This document shows positions 41,783-48,456 of a stretch of DNA of 64,000 bases, one piece after another. Within the stretch, counting starts at the first letter, position 1. Each line of letters starts with the position of its first letter. Source of the DNA: Aureimonas ureilytica (lineage in GTDB: Bacteria > Pseudomonadota > Alphaproteobacteria > Rhizobiales > Rhizobiaceae); contig NZ_LDQA01000011.1 of NCBI RefSeq assembly GCF_001475935.1, positions 53,202 through 117,201 of the forward strand. Reading direction: 5' to 3'. Under the pieces are notes generated by a model. That model searched no databases, was not told the origin of the DNA, and saw only the letters and a program-made list of their open reading frames with translations. The position numbers and the translations under genes were made by a program.

Positions 41783-43072
41783 TTATTGTCCGAGGGATGA
41801 GAGGGCGAGAAGGTCGGCGAAGTCGTAACCGCGCGGCGGCCACAGCACGTCCACGCGCGCGCCGCCGGCTCCCAGCCGGGTCCGCGCCCGCGCCATGGCC
41901 GAGGCCGTGGCATGGACTTCGCTGTCGCCATCGGCGAGAAGGAGAATGTCCGTCACGCCCGCTGGCGCCTGGAGGGCGTCGTCCAAGGTCTGATCGAGCT
42001 TGGGCGTGGAACTCGCGATCCAGACAGGGCGCATCACCCCGTTCTTGTCGGCTTTCTTAAGCGTCGGATGCGCAAAGCGCCTCTTGGCGTCAGCCGGGCC
42101 GGCAAGGTTGCCGAGATCGCCGGCAGCGGCATAGATCGTGTCCGCGCGCGGCCCTTCCGCGAGGGCGATGGCGAGCGTGTTTTCGATCCCCTCGCCCGCC
42201 ACAAAACGCGGCCGGTGCGGATCGGGCAGGATCAGGCCGTCCAGCTCATAGAAGCCGATCAGCGGGATCATGCCGCCCTTCTTCGTGCCGCGCATTTTCT
42301 TGCTCGGCAGCGGCTCGCCCTTCGCGTCGAGGATCACGGGTCGGAACTTCGGCCGCCGGTCGAGATCGATCCATGTCAGATGACAGCCGATCACATGGCC
42401 GGACGGCGCAACAAAGGGCGCGACCATGGCAGGGCGAGTGAACAGCTCGACAGGCACCGAACGTGGATCGCGATCGTCCTTCCCGTACCAGTAGGTTTCT
42501 GCCGGGCTTGTGCGCAGAAGCGGCGCGACCGGCAGCTCATGCGCGTAACAGTCCAGTCGCCGCGCGAGATAGGTCACATGCAGCCCGTCAAGCTTGGCAT
42601 GGAGCCATTTGCCCCGCGCTCGGCTTTGCTCGGCCGCGCGGAAGTCGTTCGCCTCGCGGTCCCGCTTGGCGGCGGCCTCTTCGTTCTGCCGCTTGCGCTC
42701 GGCGATCCGGGCTTCCCGATCGCGCCGCTCGGCGTCATTCTCTTCCGTGTCGCCCGGCACCGGCCGCCCAAGCACGGCAGCGCAAGCTTCCAGAAAATCG
42801 CCAGACCGGCTGACATCGAGGCCGAGCACATGCGCGGCGAGGCCGATCGCATCGCGGCCCCCGTCCGACCCACGACACACCCAGGCGGGCTTGCCGGGAT
42901 TGACCCCGAGCCGATCCTTGCCGCCGCAGGCGGGGCAAGCGCCGATCAGCTCGCCGCGCGCGATCCGGTCATTTAGATGAGAGAGCGGCAGGTTCGAAAG
43001 GGCCGCAGCCATCTCGACACCCCGCGCCTCTTCCACGAAGAGATCACGCAGGCTGGACCGCACCGCCGTCAC
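41783..43072 (-). CDS. Toprim-domain DNA primase
   Basis: The GTG at 43072 overlaps the upstream stop as GTGA and gives 429 residues. A CHC2-like zinc site is seen in GACPACGGKDRLGVNP with WVCRGS, and a Toprim domain in FVAGEGIENTLAIALAEG and LLLADGDSEVHA. It should synthesise primers for phage replication together with the SF3 helicase 2 bases downstream. Confidence 0.88.
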   Translation of the reverse strand: MTAVRSSLRDLFVEEARGVEMAAALSNLPLSHLNDRIARGELIGACPACGGKDRLGVNPGKPAWVCRGSDGGRDAIGLAAHVLGLDVSRSGDFLEACAAVLGRPVPGDTEENDAERRDREARIAERKRQNEEAAAKRDREANDFRAAEQSRARGKWLHAKLDGLHVTYLARRLDCYAHELPVAPLLRTSPAETYWYGKDDRDPRSVPVELFTRPAMVAPFVAPSGHVIGCHLTWIDLDRRPKFRPVILDAKGEPLPSKKMRGTKKGGMIPLIGFYELDGLILPDPHRPRFVAGEGIENTLAIALAEGPRADTIYAAAGDLGNLAGPADAKRRFAHPTLKKADKNGVMRPVWIASSTPKLDQTLDDALQAPAGVTDILLLADGDSEVHATASAMARARTRLGAGGARVDVLWPPRGYDFADLLALSSLGQ

Positions 43073-43491
43073 GATGGCGCACCACAGATGAGGACGCGCG
43101 GCACGAGGATGGCCGGCGCATAGACGCGCCCGAAGCTCATGCGCTCGCCGCCATGCGCCCCCGGCAGACGCATCAGCGCGCCCGCCCAGCCGTCGCACCA
43201 GTCGCTGTTATCGAACAGGCGCGACAAGACGGGATGCGCCGCCGCGACGGCGACAAAGACCGAAGCCGGCGCAGGGCGCACCACCACGCCCATGGCGCGC
43301 AAGCTCCGCTGCCCCGGATGCCCGAAGCCGGCGCAGCGGATGGCCGCCCCGATCGTCCCGTCTTCGATCGTCTCGGCCGCATCCACGACCTGCGACCCCA
43401 GCAGGAACGCAAGGCACCCCGCCCCGTCCAGGGCGGCGCGCTCGTACCGATCCAGATGCCCGCCCGTGTTCGCCTTACCCACGACGCTCAA
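43069..43491 (-). CDS. Phage early protein, unknown function
   Basis: The likely start is a TTG overlapping the upstream stop as TTGA (43491), with AGGGGAGG just before it; a GTG at 43482 is the alternative. The product of about 140 residues contains VGKANTGGHLDRYERAALDG and WCDGWAGALMRLPGAHGGER. No family is recognised. Overlaps of 4 bases at each side show it is in the replication operon. Confidence 0.6.
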   Translation of the reverse strand: MSVVGKANTGGHLDRYERAALDGAGCLAFLLGSQVVDAAETIEDGTIGAAIRCAGFGHPGQRSLRAMGVVVRPAPASVFVAVAAAHPVLSRLFDNSDWCDGWAGALMRLPGAHGGERMSFGRVYAPAILVPRVLICGAPS

Positions 43492-43826
43492 CGGCCTCCC
43501 CTCACATGCGACTTGATGCTTTTCAGATACGGGCGCTCGGCCAGGACATCGCCCGGCGGACGCCAGGAGCGCCGCCCCTCGCGGCGCTCGCGATCTTCGG
43601 CCCGGTATTCCGAGGCAAGGCGATTGATGGCTTGGAAGACGCCCAGCTTGACGGCCTCGGCACGATTCCAGCGGTGCGCCATGTACAAGTCGTACAGCTC
43701 GGCACCGCGCAGCTTGCGGCGGTTGTTCCAGGCGGCACGGCAGCGACCATCGCAAAATCCCCGCACCTGGACGCAGACCAGAAGCGGCGCACCGCATTCC
43801 AGACAGCCGAGTACACGCGCCGTCAT
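43488..43826 (-). CDS. Small zinc-finger phage protein
   Basis: The ATG at 43826 overlaps the upstream stop as ATGA. The 112-residue product has CLECGAPLLVCVQVRGFCDG and CRAAWNNRRK, a likely zinc site with at least four cysteines. It resembles short zinc-finger proteins in phage replication operons. Its function is unknown. Confidence 0.65.
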   Translation of the reverse strand: MTARVLGCLECGAPLLVCVQVRGFCDGRCRAAWNNRRKLRGAELYDLYMAHRWNRAEAVKLGVFQAINRLASEYRAEDRERREGRRSWRPPGDVLAERPYLKSIKSHVRGGR

Positions 43827-44113
43827 AGGAGCTTCCCCATGCCGTCCGCCGTACGCTTGGCTATCTTGCCCTGTTCCGCCTTGAGAAACGCGCTGACACG
43901 CCCCACCGTCAGCGATTGCGCGCCGGGGATCGTGTCGAGAAAAATGAAGCCGGTTGCGCCCTTCCACTCGGCCGCCACAATGTCGCAACCAGCCACGCCC
44001 TTGCGCGCCCAGGCATCGTTCACGTCGGCGACGATCGACGCCATGAACTCGCCGGCATTGCCCTTCGGGTCTTTCATGCCATCGGCTGCAATGACGCGGA
44101 GACCATGCGTCAT
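43823..44113 (-). CDS. Small phage protein, unknown function
   Basis: The 96-residue protein (THGLRVIAADGMKDPKGNAG) has a compact alpha/beta-looking sequence with no known motif. It overlaps neighbours by 4 bases on both sides, which marks it as a real operon member. Confidence 0.6.
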   Translation of the reverse strand: MTHGLRVIAADGMKDPKGNAGEFMASIVADVNDAWARKGVAGCDIVAAEWKGATGFIFLDTIPGAQSLTVGRVSAFLKAEQGKIAKRTADGMGKLL

Positions 44114-44556
44114 GCCCCGAACTCCACCGCGTCCAGAACCTCGCTCGCCACCGCGATAAGCTCGCGCATCTCGCGCGCCACCGTCGTGCGATCGAGCTGG
44201 TCCACCTTGCCGTCAGCCAGCGCGGCGAGAATGGCGAGCTTGGCTTCCGCGCTTTCCTTGGCGAGCCGCGCCACGTCTTCGATCGACAAAGGGCGGCGCA
44301 CCCGATCCGGGTCAGCCTTATGCCGCTCCACCAGCCATTCGGAGACGATCGGCCGTTGCGCATGGCGCTCCAACACCATCAGATCGCGGACGTTCATCCA
44401 GCGATCCGGCTCCGAGATCGAGGTTTGCGCGCTGATCGTGGACGGGCTCTTGTGACCGAGGATCACCTTGGCCGCCACGCAGCCGCCGACGGCCTCTACC
44501 AGCGCGTGGCCGGTAGATTTCAAGGCCTTGAGGTCGGGCGCGATATGATCCGTCAT
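44110..44556 (-). CDS. CII-like helix-turn-helix phage regulator
   Basis: The ATG at 44556 gives 148 residues. HALVEAVGGCVAAKVILGHK, followed by SPSTISAQTS and VRDLMVLERHAQRP, matches the pattern of phage regulatory CII-type proteins (VGGxxxAAxxLGxSxSTIS). It is early in the leftward operon after the cro-like gene, where CII sits in lambda. It may activate the repressor or integrase promoters. Confidence 0.7.
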   Translation of the reverse strand: MTDHIAPDLKALKSTGHALVEAVGGCVAAKVILGHKSPSTISAQTSISEPDRWMNVRDLMVLERHAQRPIVSEWLVERHKADPDRVRRPLSIEDVARLAKESAEAKLAILAALADGKVDQLDRTTVAREMRELIAVASEVLDAVEFGA

Positions 44557-44663
44557 GGCCGCACCCGTATTGTTAAAGACGGGAAGCGATTCCATTCCAA
44601 GTTGTGGACGAATCCGATTGCGCACTGCACCATCGCAACCGCAAACCCACGACGGAGAACGCG

Positions 44664-44924
44664 ATGCGCGAAACGGTGCCTCCCCTTGAAAGGCAGCTCG
44701 CCTTGGAATGGCTGGTGAAGCAGCTTTTGGAGGGAAGCTTTCGTCGGAGCGACTTTCCGCCCGCCGATGCGCACTACTTCGCCCTGGACGCGGATATGCA
44801 CTGGAGCCAGGAAGCCGACGCCGCTTTGGAGAGCGGAGATATGGATGCTTGGATCACCACGATGCGCATTGGCCGAGCGGTGAGAACCTGCTTGGACGAC
44901 GTGATCAAACGCATCGAGAGCTGA
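44664..44924 (+). CDS. Small phage protein on the opposite strand of the early operon
   Basis: ATG with GGAG 6 bases upstream gives 86 residues (RETVPPLERQLALEWLVKQL). It is transcribed against the leftward early operon, between the CII-like and cro-like genes, and ends 9 bases before the end of the cro-like gene. No family recognised. Expression from the lysogen is possible. Confidence 0.55.
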   Translation: MRETVPPLERQLALEWLVKQLLEGSFRRSDFPPADAHYFALDADMHWSQEADAALESGDMDAWITTMRIGRAVRTCLDDVIKRIES

Positions 44925-44932
44925 GAACGCGA

Positions 44933-45232
44933 TCAAAGCGCGGCGCTCCGTGAAACGCGGGGAGTCGATTTCGCGTGACGAACTCGTGCGTCGATTCCAG
45001 GTATTGGATCACTGGAACGACGAGCGCTGTGATGCTGATTACCGGACAGGACAAAATCGTTGGGCGCGACCATCCCGCAGCTCCAATCAAAGATGCGACG
45101 CATTTGATCAGGGCGCGGGACACGCTCGCCGGCCAACCATTTGCGCAAGCCGGAGACAGAGACGCCGCCGATTTCATCGGCGACACATTCAAGCGTCAGT
45201 TCGCGCTGGGCAATGAAATCGGCGAGGTTCAT
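44933..45232 (-). CDS. Cro-like repressor
   Basis: The ATG at 45232 gives 99 residues with an N-terminal helix-turn-helix, LADFIAQRELTLECVADEIG then GVSVSGLRKWLAGERVPRPD. It is divergent from the CI-type gene across three operators. It should repress the lysogenic promoter after induction. The start codon lies so near the -10 box at 45240 that the message may be leaderless. Confidence 0.75.
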   Translation of the reverse strand: MNLADFIAQRELTLECVADEIGGVSVSGLRKWLAGERVPRPDQMRRIFDWSCGMVAPNDFVLSGNQHHSARRSSDPIPGIDARVRHAKSTPRVSRSAAL

Positions 45233-45239
45233 GCGACCA

Positions 45240-45268
45240 ATATTCCCCATTATGGGGAACATCGTCAA
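45240..45268 (-). promoter_or_regulatory. Candidate PR promoter
   Basis: On the minus strand TTGACG (45268-45263) and GAATAT (45245-45240) are separated by 17 bases, and that spacer holds most of operator O1. The -35 box falls between O1 and O2, so repressor binding would block it. Confidence 0.7.
45243..45259. promoter_or_regulatory. Operator O1 (OR cluster)
   Basis: TTCCCCATTATGGGGAA is a near-perfect 17-bp palindrome between the divergent cro-like and CI-type genes. Confidence 0.85.
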
Positions 45269-45283
45269 CCCCGATATGGGGAA
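45267..45283. promoter_or_regulatory. Operator O2 (OR cluster)
   Basis: AACCCCGATATGGGGAA matches the CCCC-N5-GGGG core of O1; its centre is 24 bp from that of O1, about two helical turns. Confidence 0.78.
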
Positions 45284-45310
45284 CGACGCAGCAAATCAAA
45301 CTGCGGCAGT

Positions 45311-45327
45311 CTTCCCAGTATGGGGAA
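45311..45327. promoter_or_regulatory. Operator O3 overlapping the CI start codon
   Basis: TCCC-AGTAT-GGGG keeps the core. The ATG of the CI gene at 45320 is inside this site, so repressor bound here would shut off its own gene. Confidence 0.75.
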
Positions 45328-45949
45328 CCGCATCAAAGAGCATCGTCAACGTCTCGGCTTGACGCATGAAACCGCTGCCGAAAAGACCGGCATGTCACGT
45401 AGCCAGTTCATCAAACTGGAGCGCGGCGAACGCCGTTTGACGTCCGATTACATCGAGCAGATCGCACGCGGCTTCGACCTCAACCCTGCGGATATAATCA
45501 CAGAGGTTGTGGATAGCGTGGATAAGATTCCTATCGTCGGCATGGCTGGCGCGGGACCGGACGGAACCGTGCTTTTCTCGCATGGTGATGGCGGCCTCGG
45601 ATATGGCCCGCCATCCCCGAACTCGACCGCCTTTACAAAGGCGCTAGAGGTGCGAGGAGAATCTATGCGAGGCATCGCAAGCGACGGTTGGCTTGTTTAT
45701 TTCGAGGACGAACAACTCGTTCCGTCCGAGGACCTGATCGGCGAGCTATGCGTTGTCGGCCTTGAAGACGATCGCATTATGGTCAAAGTCCTCCAACCAG
45801 GAAGAGGACCGGGTCTATTTGACTTGGAAAGCTTCAACGCTCCTGTCATGCGCGATGTACCGCTGCGCTGGGCCTGCTTGGTAACATCCATTATCCCGAG
45901 AAAGCCAGCTAGGCAGCTCATCAAACGGGAAGCGCTAGGCAAGACTTAA
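45320..45949 (+). CDS. CI-type prophage repressor (XRE + S24 autoprotease)
   Basis: The 209-residue protein has an XRE helix-turn-helix (about 4-62, GLTHETAAEKTGMSRSQFIK) and a LexA-like S24 domain with Ser115 in VRGESM and Lys156 in RIMVKVL. The likely cleavage dipeptide is an Ala-Gly in GMAGAGP (74-80). Such repressors keep the lysogen and self-cleave with RecA in the SOS response. There is no ribosome-binding site before the ATG, which lies in operator O3; translation may be leaderless or weak. Confidence 0.9.
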   Translation: MGNRIKEHRQRLGLTHETAAEKTGMSRSQFIKLERGERRLTSDYIEQIARGFDLNPADIITEVVDSVDKIPIVGMAGAGPDGTVLFSHGDGGLGYGPPSPNSTAFTKALEVRGESMRGIASDGWLVYFEDEQLVPSEDLIGELCVVGLEDDRIMVKVLQPGRGPGLFDLESFNAPVMRDVPLRWACLVTSIIPRKPARQLIKREALGKT

Positions 45950-45975
45950 ACCATTCGCTTTCGAGTGAGCCCAGA

Positions 45976-46539
45976 TCAAGGGCTGAGCTTGACGGCCGTT
46001 CCAGTAACCGCCGTGAAAAGCATCCCGCCACCGACTGTTTGGCTCGTGAATTCTGAATAGTTGAGATTGATCGCTATAACCGCTTCGGCACCGGCTTTTA
46101 GCGCTTCGACCTGTAGTTCTCTCATGCAGTTTTCGCGGTTCGTTCGCAAAGCGCTCTGGATCGTCTGGCTGCGCCCGCCGATAACATCTCGCCACGCGTT
46201 TGCACCATCGCGGAATATATTCATCCCGAGCGCGCTTTCGGCTCCTATCACGCCTAAAATCTCCAATATCTGACGGCCAGGGACATCCAGTCCCGTAGTC
46301 AGAATGACGGAGCTTGCGCGCTGCAGCATAAGTTCGTCAGGAACCGATGCCCAATCCACGCGAGACCCGGCGGCGATCTGCGAATCAACCAGAGCTTCAA
46401 GGTCAGCCCGTTCCTGTGCCGCAGCTCCTGTCCAATCGGAACCGTGCCTCTTGAGACAGTCTTCGCAGATACCTTCACGTGTCATAGCGAAGAATAACAC
46501 CTTTTGCTTGCAAGACGGACACACGCGCGAACCAGCCAT
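45976..46539 (-). CDS. Zinc-ribbon YbjQ-family protein in the immunity region
   Basis: The ATG at 46539 gives 187 residues. The N-terminus is a zinc ribbon (CPSCKQKVLFFAMTREGICE, then DC). The C-terminal half is a YbjQ/UPF0145 domain: ILTTGLDVPGRQILEILGVI, and VEALKAGAEAVIAINLNYSE. YbjQ proteins form pentamers, with no firm function. It is convergent with the CI gene and divergent from the rightward operon. The frame also reaches a TTG at 46611 inside an operator, but the ATG is preferred. Confidence 0.75.
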   Translation of the reverse strand: MAGSRVCPSCKQKVLFFAMTREGICEDCLKRHGSDWTGAAAQERADLEALVDSQIAAGSRVDWASVPDELMLQRASSVILTTGLDVPGRQILEILGVIGAESALGMNIFRDGANAWRDVIGGRSQTIQSALRTNRENCMRELQVEALKAGAEAVIAINLNYSEFTSQTVGGGMLFTAVTGTAVKLSP

Positions 46540-46603
46540 CAACCGAAACCTTGCAGCCAAATCTTTGCGTGAGGTTACATGACGACGCTGGACCAATCGA
46601 ATG

Positions 46604-46620
46604 TTACCCAATATGGGGTT
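46604..46620. promoter_or_regulatory. Operator O4 (OL cluster)
   Basis: TTACCCAATATGGGGTT is a further match to the O1 palindrome, 1.3 kb from the OR cluster. Confidence 0.75.
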
Positions 46621-46624
46621 GACG
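46619..46624 (+). promoter_or_regulatory. Candidate PL promoter -35 box
   Basis: TTGACG lies between O4 and O5 in the same relation as at PR: GGGGTTGACG on both strands. The -10 box (AAGTCT or TCTTAG) is weak. Confidence 0.5.
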
Positions 46625-46626
46625 TG

Positions 46627-46643
46627 TTACCCATTATGGGGAA
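46627..46643. promoter_or_regulatory. Operator O5 (OL cluster)
   Basis: TTACCCATTATGGGGAA differs from O1 at one base and is 23 bp centre-to-centre from O4. It lies 34 bases before the first gene of the rightward operon. Confidence 0.82.
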
Positions 46644-46676
46644 GTCTTAGCCCATCCCAAAGGATGGAGCTGTCTG

Positions 46677-46982
46677 ATGCTTGCGAATTCCCCCCTGTTT
46701 CGTGGCGATCCTGGTCGCGTCGAAATTCCCCTTCACCTTCAAGCTTCTCTGCGCCGCCTCGCGGAACGCGCCTATCGTCGCGGCAATCGCGCCTCGCTCG
46801 GCTGGACGTCCAAGGACGGCGAGCCGATCCCGGCCGATCACGTCTCGCAGCTCGCCTTGCGCAATCTGTGCAAGGTCCGCCCCGCCAGTCGGAACCGGAG
46901 CTTTGACCGCGCCGAGCTGACCGACCTCGGCCACGAGGTCGCCGCCATGGTCGCGTGCGCCAAGCGGGAGGGTGAACGTTGA
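46677..46982 (+). CDS. First gene of the rightward operon, unknown function
   Basis: ATG with GGAG 7 bases upstream gives 101 residues (LANSPLFRGDPGRVEIPLHL; SKDGEPIPADHVSQLALRNL). It is small and basic with no recognised domain. It is the first gene after OL, a slot that in lambda-like phages carries early modulators. It overlaps the next gene as TTGA. Confidence 0.6.
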   Translation: MLANSPLFRGDPGRVEIPLHLQASLRRLAERAYRRGNRASLGWTSKDGEPIPADHVSQLALRNLCKVRPASRNRSFDRAELTDLGHEVAAMVACAKREGER

Positions 46983-47191
46983 TCCCGAACCTTCATCCCG
47001 ATCATCCGAAGGCGATCTATCGCGAGATCGCCAACGACGCCGCCCCGGCCCCGCGCCCCTACGTCCTGCCGCCGAGCGAGACGAGCGCGCCCATGGTGCA
47101 GGACGAAGAACAGTTCTGGACCGCCTGCGTCGGCGCGGCCTTCCTCGTCGTCGTCGTCCTGATCGTCTACGCAGCGAAGGGCCTCGCCTGA
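46979..47191 (+). CDS. Small single-pass membrane protein
   Basis: A TTG start overlapping the stop as TTGA, with GGGAGG upstream, gives 70 residues. Residues about 48-67 (ACVGAAFLVVVVLIVYAAKG) form one membrane helix at the C-terminus. Function unknown; tail-anchored phage proteins in this operon may act in exclusion or host takeover. Confidence 0.6.
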   Translation: MIPNLHPDHPKAIYREIANDAAPAPRPYVLPPSETSAPMVQDEEQFWTACVGAAFLVVVVLIVYAAKGLA

Positions 47192-47388
47192 TGCGCGCCG
47201 CCCTCGCCCTAGAGGCGGCCGAGATCGGCCGCATCATCAGTCACTATCTGCCCCTCGGCCGCGCGCTTCGCCTCGCCGCCGAGCTGGCCGCCGTCGCCAG
47301 CATGATCGCCGCCGTCACCCTCTTTTCCATCGCCAGCACGACGCCCGCCCCGCGCGCCGAGATCGTCATCGCGGAGGCCAACCGTTGA
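47191..47388 (+). CDS. Small single-pass membrane protein
   Basis: ATG overlaps the upstream stop as TGATG. The 65-residue product has a membrane helix at about residues 28-48 (LAAELAAVASMIAAVTLFSI). No family recognised. Confidence 0.55.
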   Translation: MRAALALEAAEIGRIISHYLPLGRALRLAAELAAVASMIAAVTLFSIASTTPAPRAEIVIAEANR

Positions 47389-47990
47389 GCACCGCCCCGA
47401 CCGAAGCCCAACAGTGCGAGGCCGTCCTCGAACTGGTGAAGGGCTTTCAAGACATGATGGCTGGCATATCGCCCGTCGTTTGTTCCGCCGCCATCGTGAT
47501 CCTTGCGGCCACCGACATCGAGAGATGGGCGGACGATCCCGAACGGCTCGCCCCGACCTCGGCCCTCTTCGCGGAGACGATGATCTTCATCGCGGAACGG
47601 ATGTTTGAGGCCAGAGGGTACGGCCCCGACGAGATCGCGGCCCTGACCCTAGCTCACCGCAGTCGGGTGTTGTCGGGCCATCCCGAACCGACCATCCGCC
47701 AGCATCTCGCGGCGTTCGCGGGGAGGATGGAGAAGCGCCTACGCGAGAACGATCACAAGGGCGGCTGGAGCAACGAGAAGCCCGAATGGCTGGCCGATCG
47801 CTGTTTCGCCAAAGCCTGCGATGCCAGCAAGGCACTCGACCAGCTCCGGGGCGACGGCCTGCGCAACCTCGCCGTCAACCGCGAGGCGATCCAGCGCCAC
47901 ACGGCCGACCTAGCGAATTACGCGATGATGCTCTGCGACGTGACGATAGACGGCGGCCTCGTGCCCGAGCCCGAAGGAGAGGCAGCATGA
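47385..47990 (+). CDS. Phage protein with degenerate MazG-like domain
   Basis: A TTG start (overlap TTGA) gives 201 residues. ENDHKGGWSNEKPEWLADRC and TADLANYAMMLCD match the pattern of phage MazG-like proteins (HKGGW, ADVANFAMM), but the EExxE metal motif between them is replaced by AKACDASKA. It may have lost nucleotide hydrolase activity. The N-terminal half is unassigned. Confidence 0.6.
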   Translation: MSTAPTEAQQCEAVLELVKGFQDMMAGISPVVCSAAIVILAATDIERWADDPERLAPTSALFAETMIFIAERMFEARGYGPDEIAALTLAHRSRVLSGHPEPTIRQHLAAFAGRMEKRLRENDHKGGWSNEKPEWLADRCFAKACDASKALDQLRGDGLRNLAVNREAIQRHTADLANYAMMLCDVTIDGGLVPEPEGEAA

Positions 47991-48259
47991 ACCGCGAACA
48001 GCGCACCCTCGCCCGCGCCGCCCTCGGCCTCCCCAACCCGCGCCGCCAGTCCTACCGCAATCTGTTCGTGATCGCCCCGCGCGAGCCCGAACAGGAGGAC
48101 TGGAACGACATGGTGGCGGCCGGGCTGGCCGTCCATCGCACGGGCTCGGCCGACACCGGCCCCGCCACCTACGCCCTCACGCGCGCAGGCGCCGATCGGG
48201 CCATCGCGCCCGGCGAGCGCTTGAACCCCACCGACTTCCCACCGATCGGAGCGCACTGA
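47987..48259 (+). CDS. Small phage protein, unknown function
   Basis: The 90-residue product (NREQRTLARAALGLPNPRRQ) starts at an ATGA overlap and ends in a TGATG overlap. It has GPATYALTRAGADRAI, a winged-helix-like ending sometimes seen in phage proteins. The assignment is weak. Confidence 0.55.
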   Translation: MNREQRTLARAALGLPNPRRQSYRNLFVIAPREPEQEDWNDMVAAGLAVHRTGSADTGPATYALTRAGADRAIAPGERLNPTDFPPIGAH

Positions 48260-48456
48260 TGGCCTGCGAATGCTGCGACGATGATGCCCCGAGCAGCGTG
48301 AAGCTGTCCGACCTGCGCCGCCTCTACGATCTCGTGGCCGAACAGCGGACGCTGGAAGCGCTGACGATGATGCACGAAGCCGCGCCGGGCGAGCTGCCCC
48401 TGCCGGTCACGATCCTGCGCCTACGTCAGCCTGACGTAGTGGGGACGGACCTATGA
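48259..48456 (+). CDS. Small phage protein, unknown function
   Basis: The 65-residue product starts ACECCDDDAPSSVKLSDLRR, with a CECC cluster that could bind metal. It overlaps neighbours at TGATG and ATGA. Confidence 0.55.
   Translation: MACECCDDDAPSSVKLSDLRRLYDLVAEQRTLEALTMMHEAAPGELPLPVTILRLRQPDVVGTDL

Noticed and set aside
40053..41828. 591-codon open frame on the plus strand
   Set aside because: It overlaps the SF3 helicase gene, whose Walker A and arginine finger motifs show which strand codes.
44553..44936. 127-codon minus-strand gene between the CII-like and cro-like genes
   Set aside because: The plus-strand frame at 44664-44924 has a good ribosome-binding site; the minus frame has neither a start signal nor motif and overlaps the end of cro.
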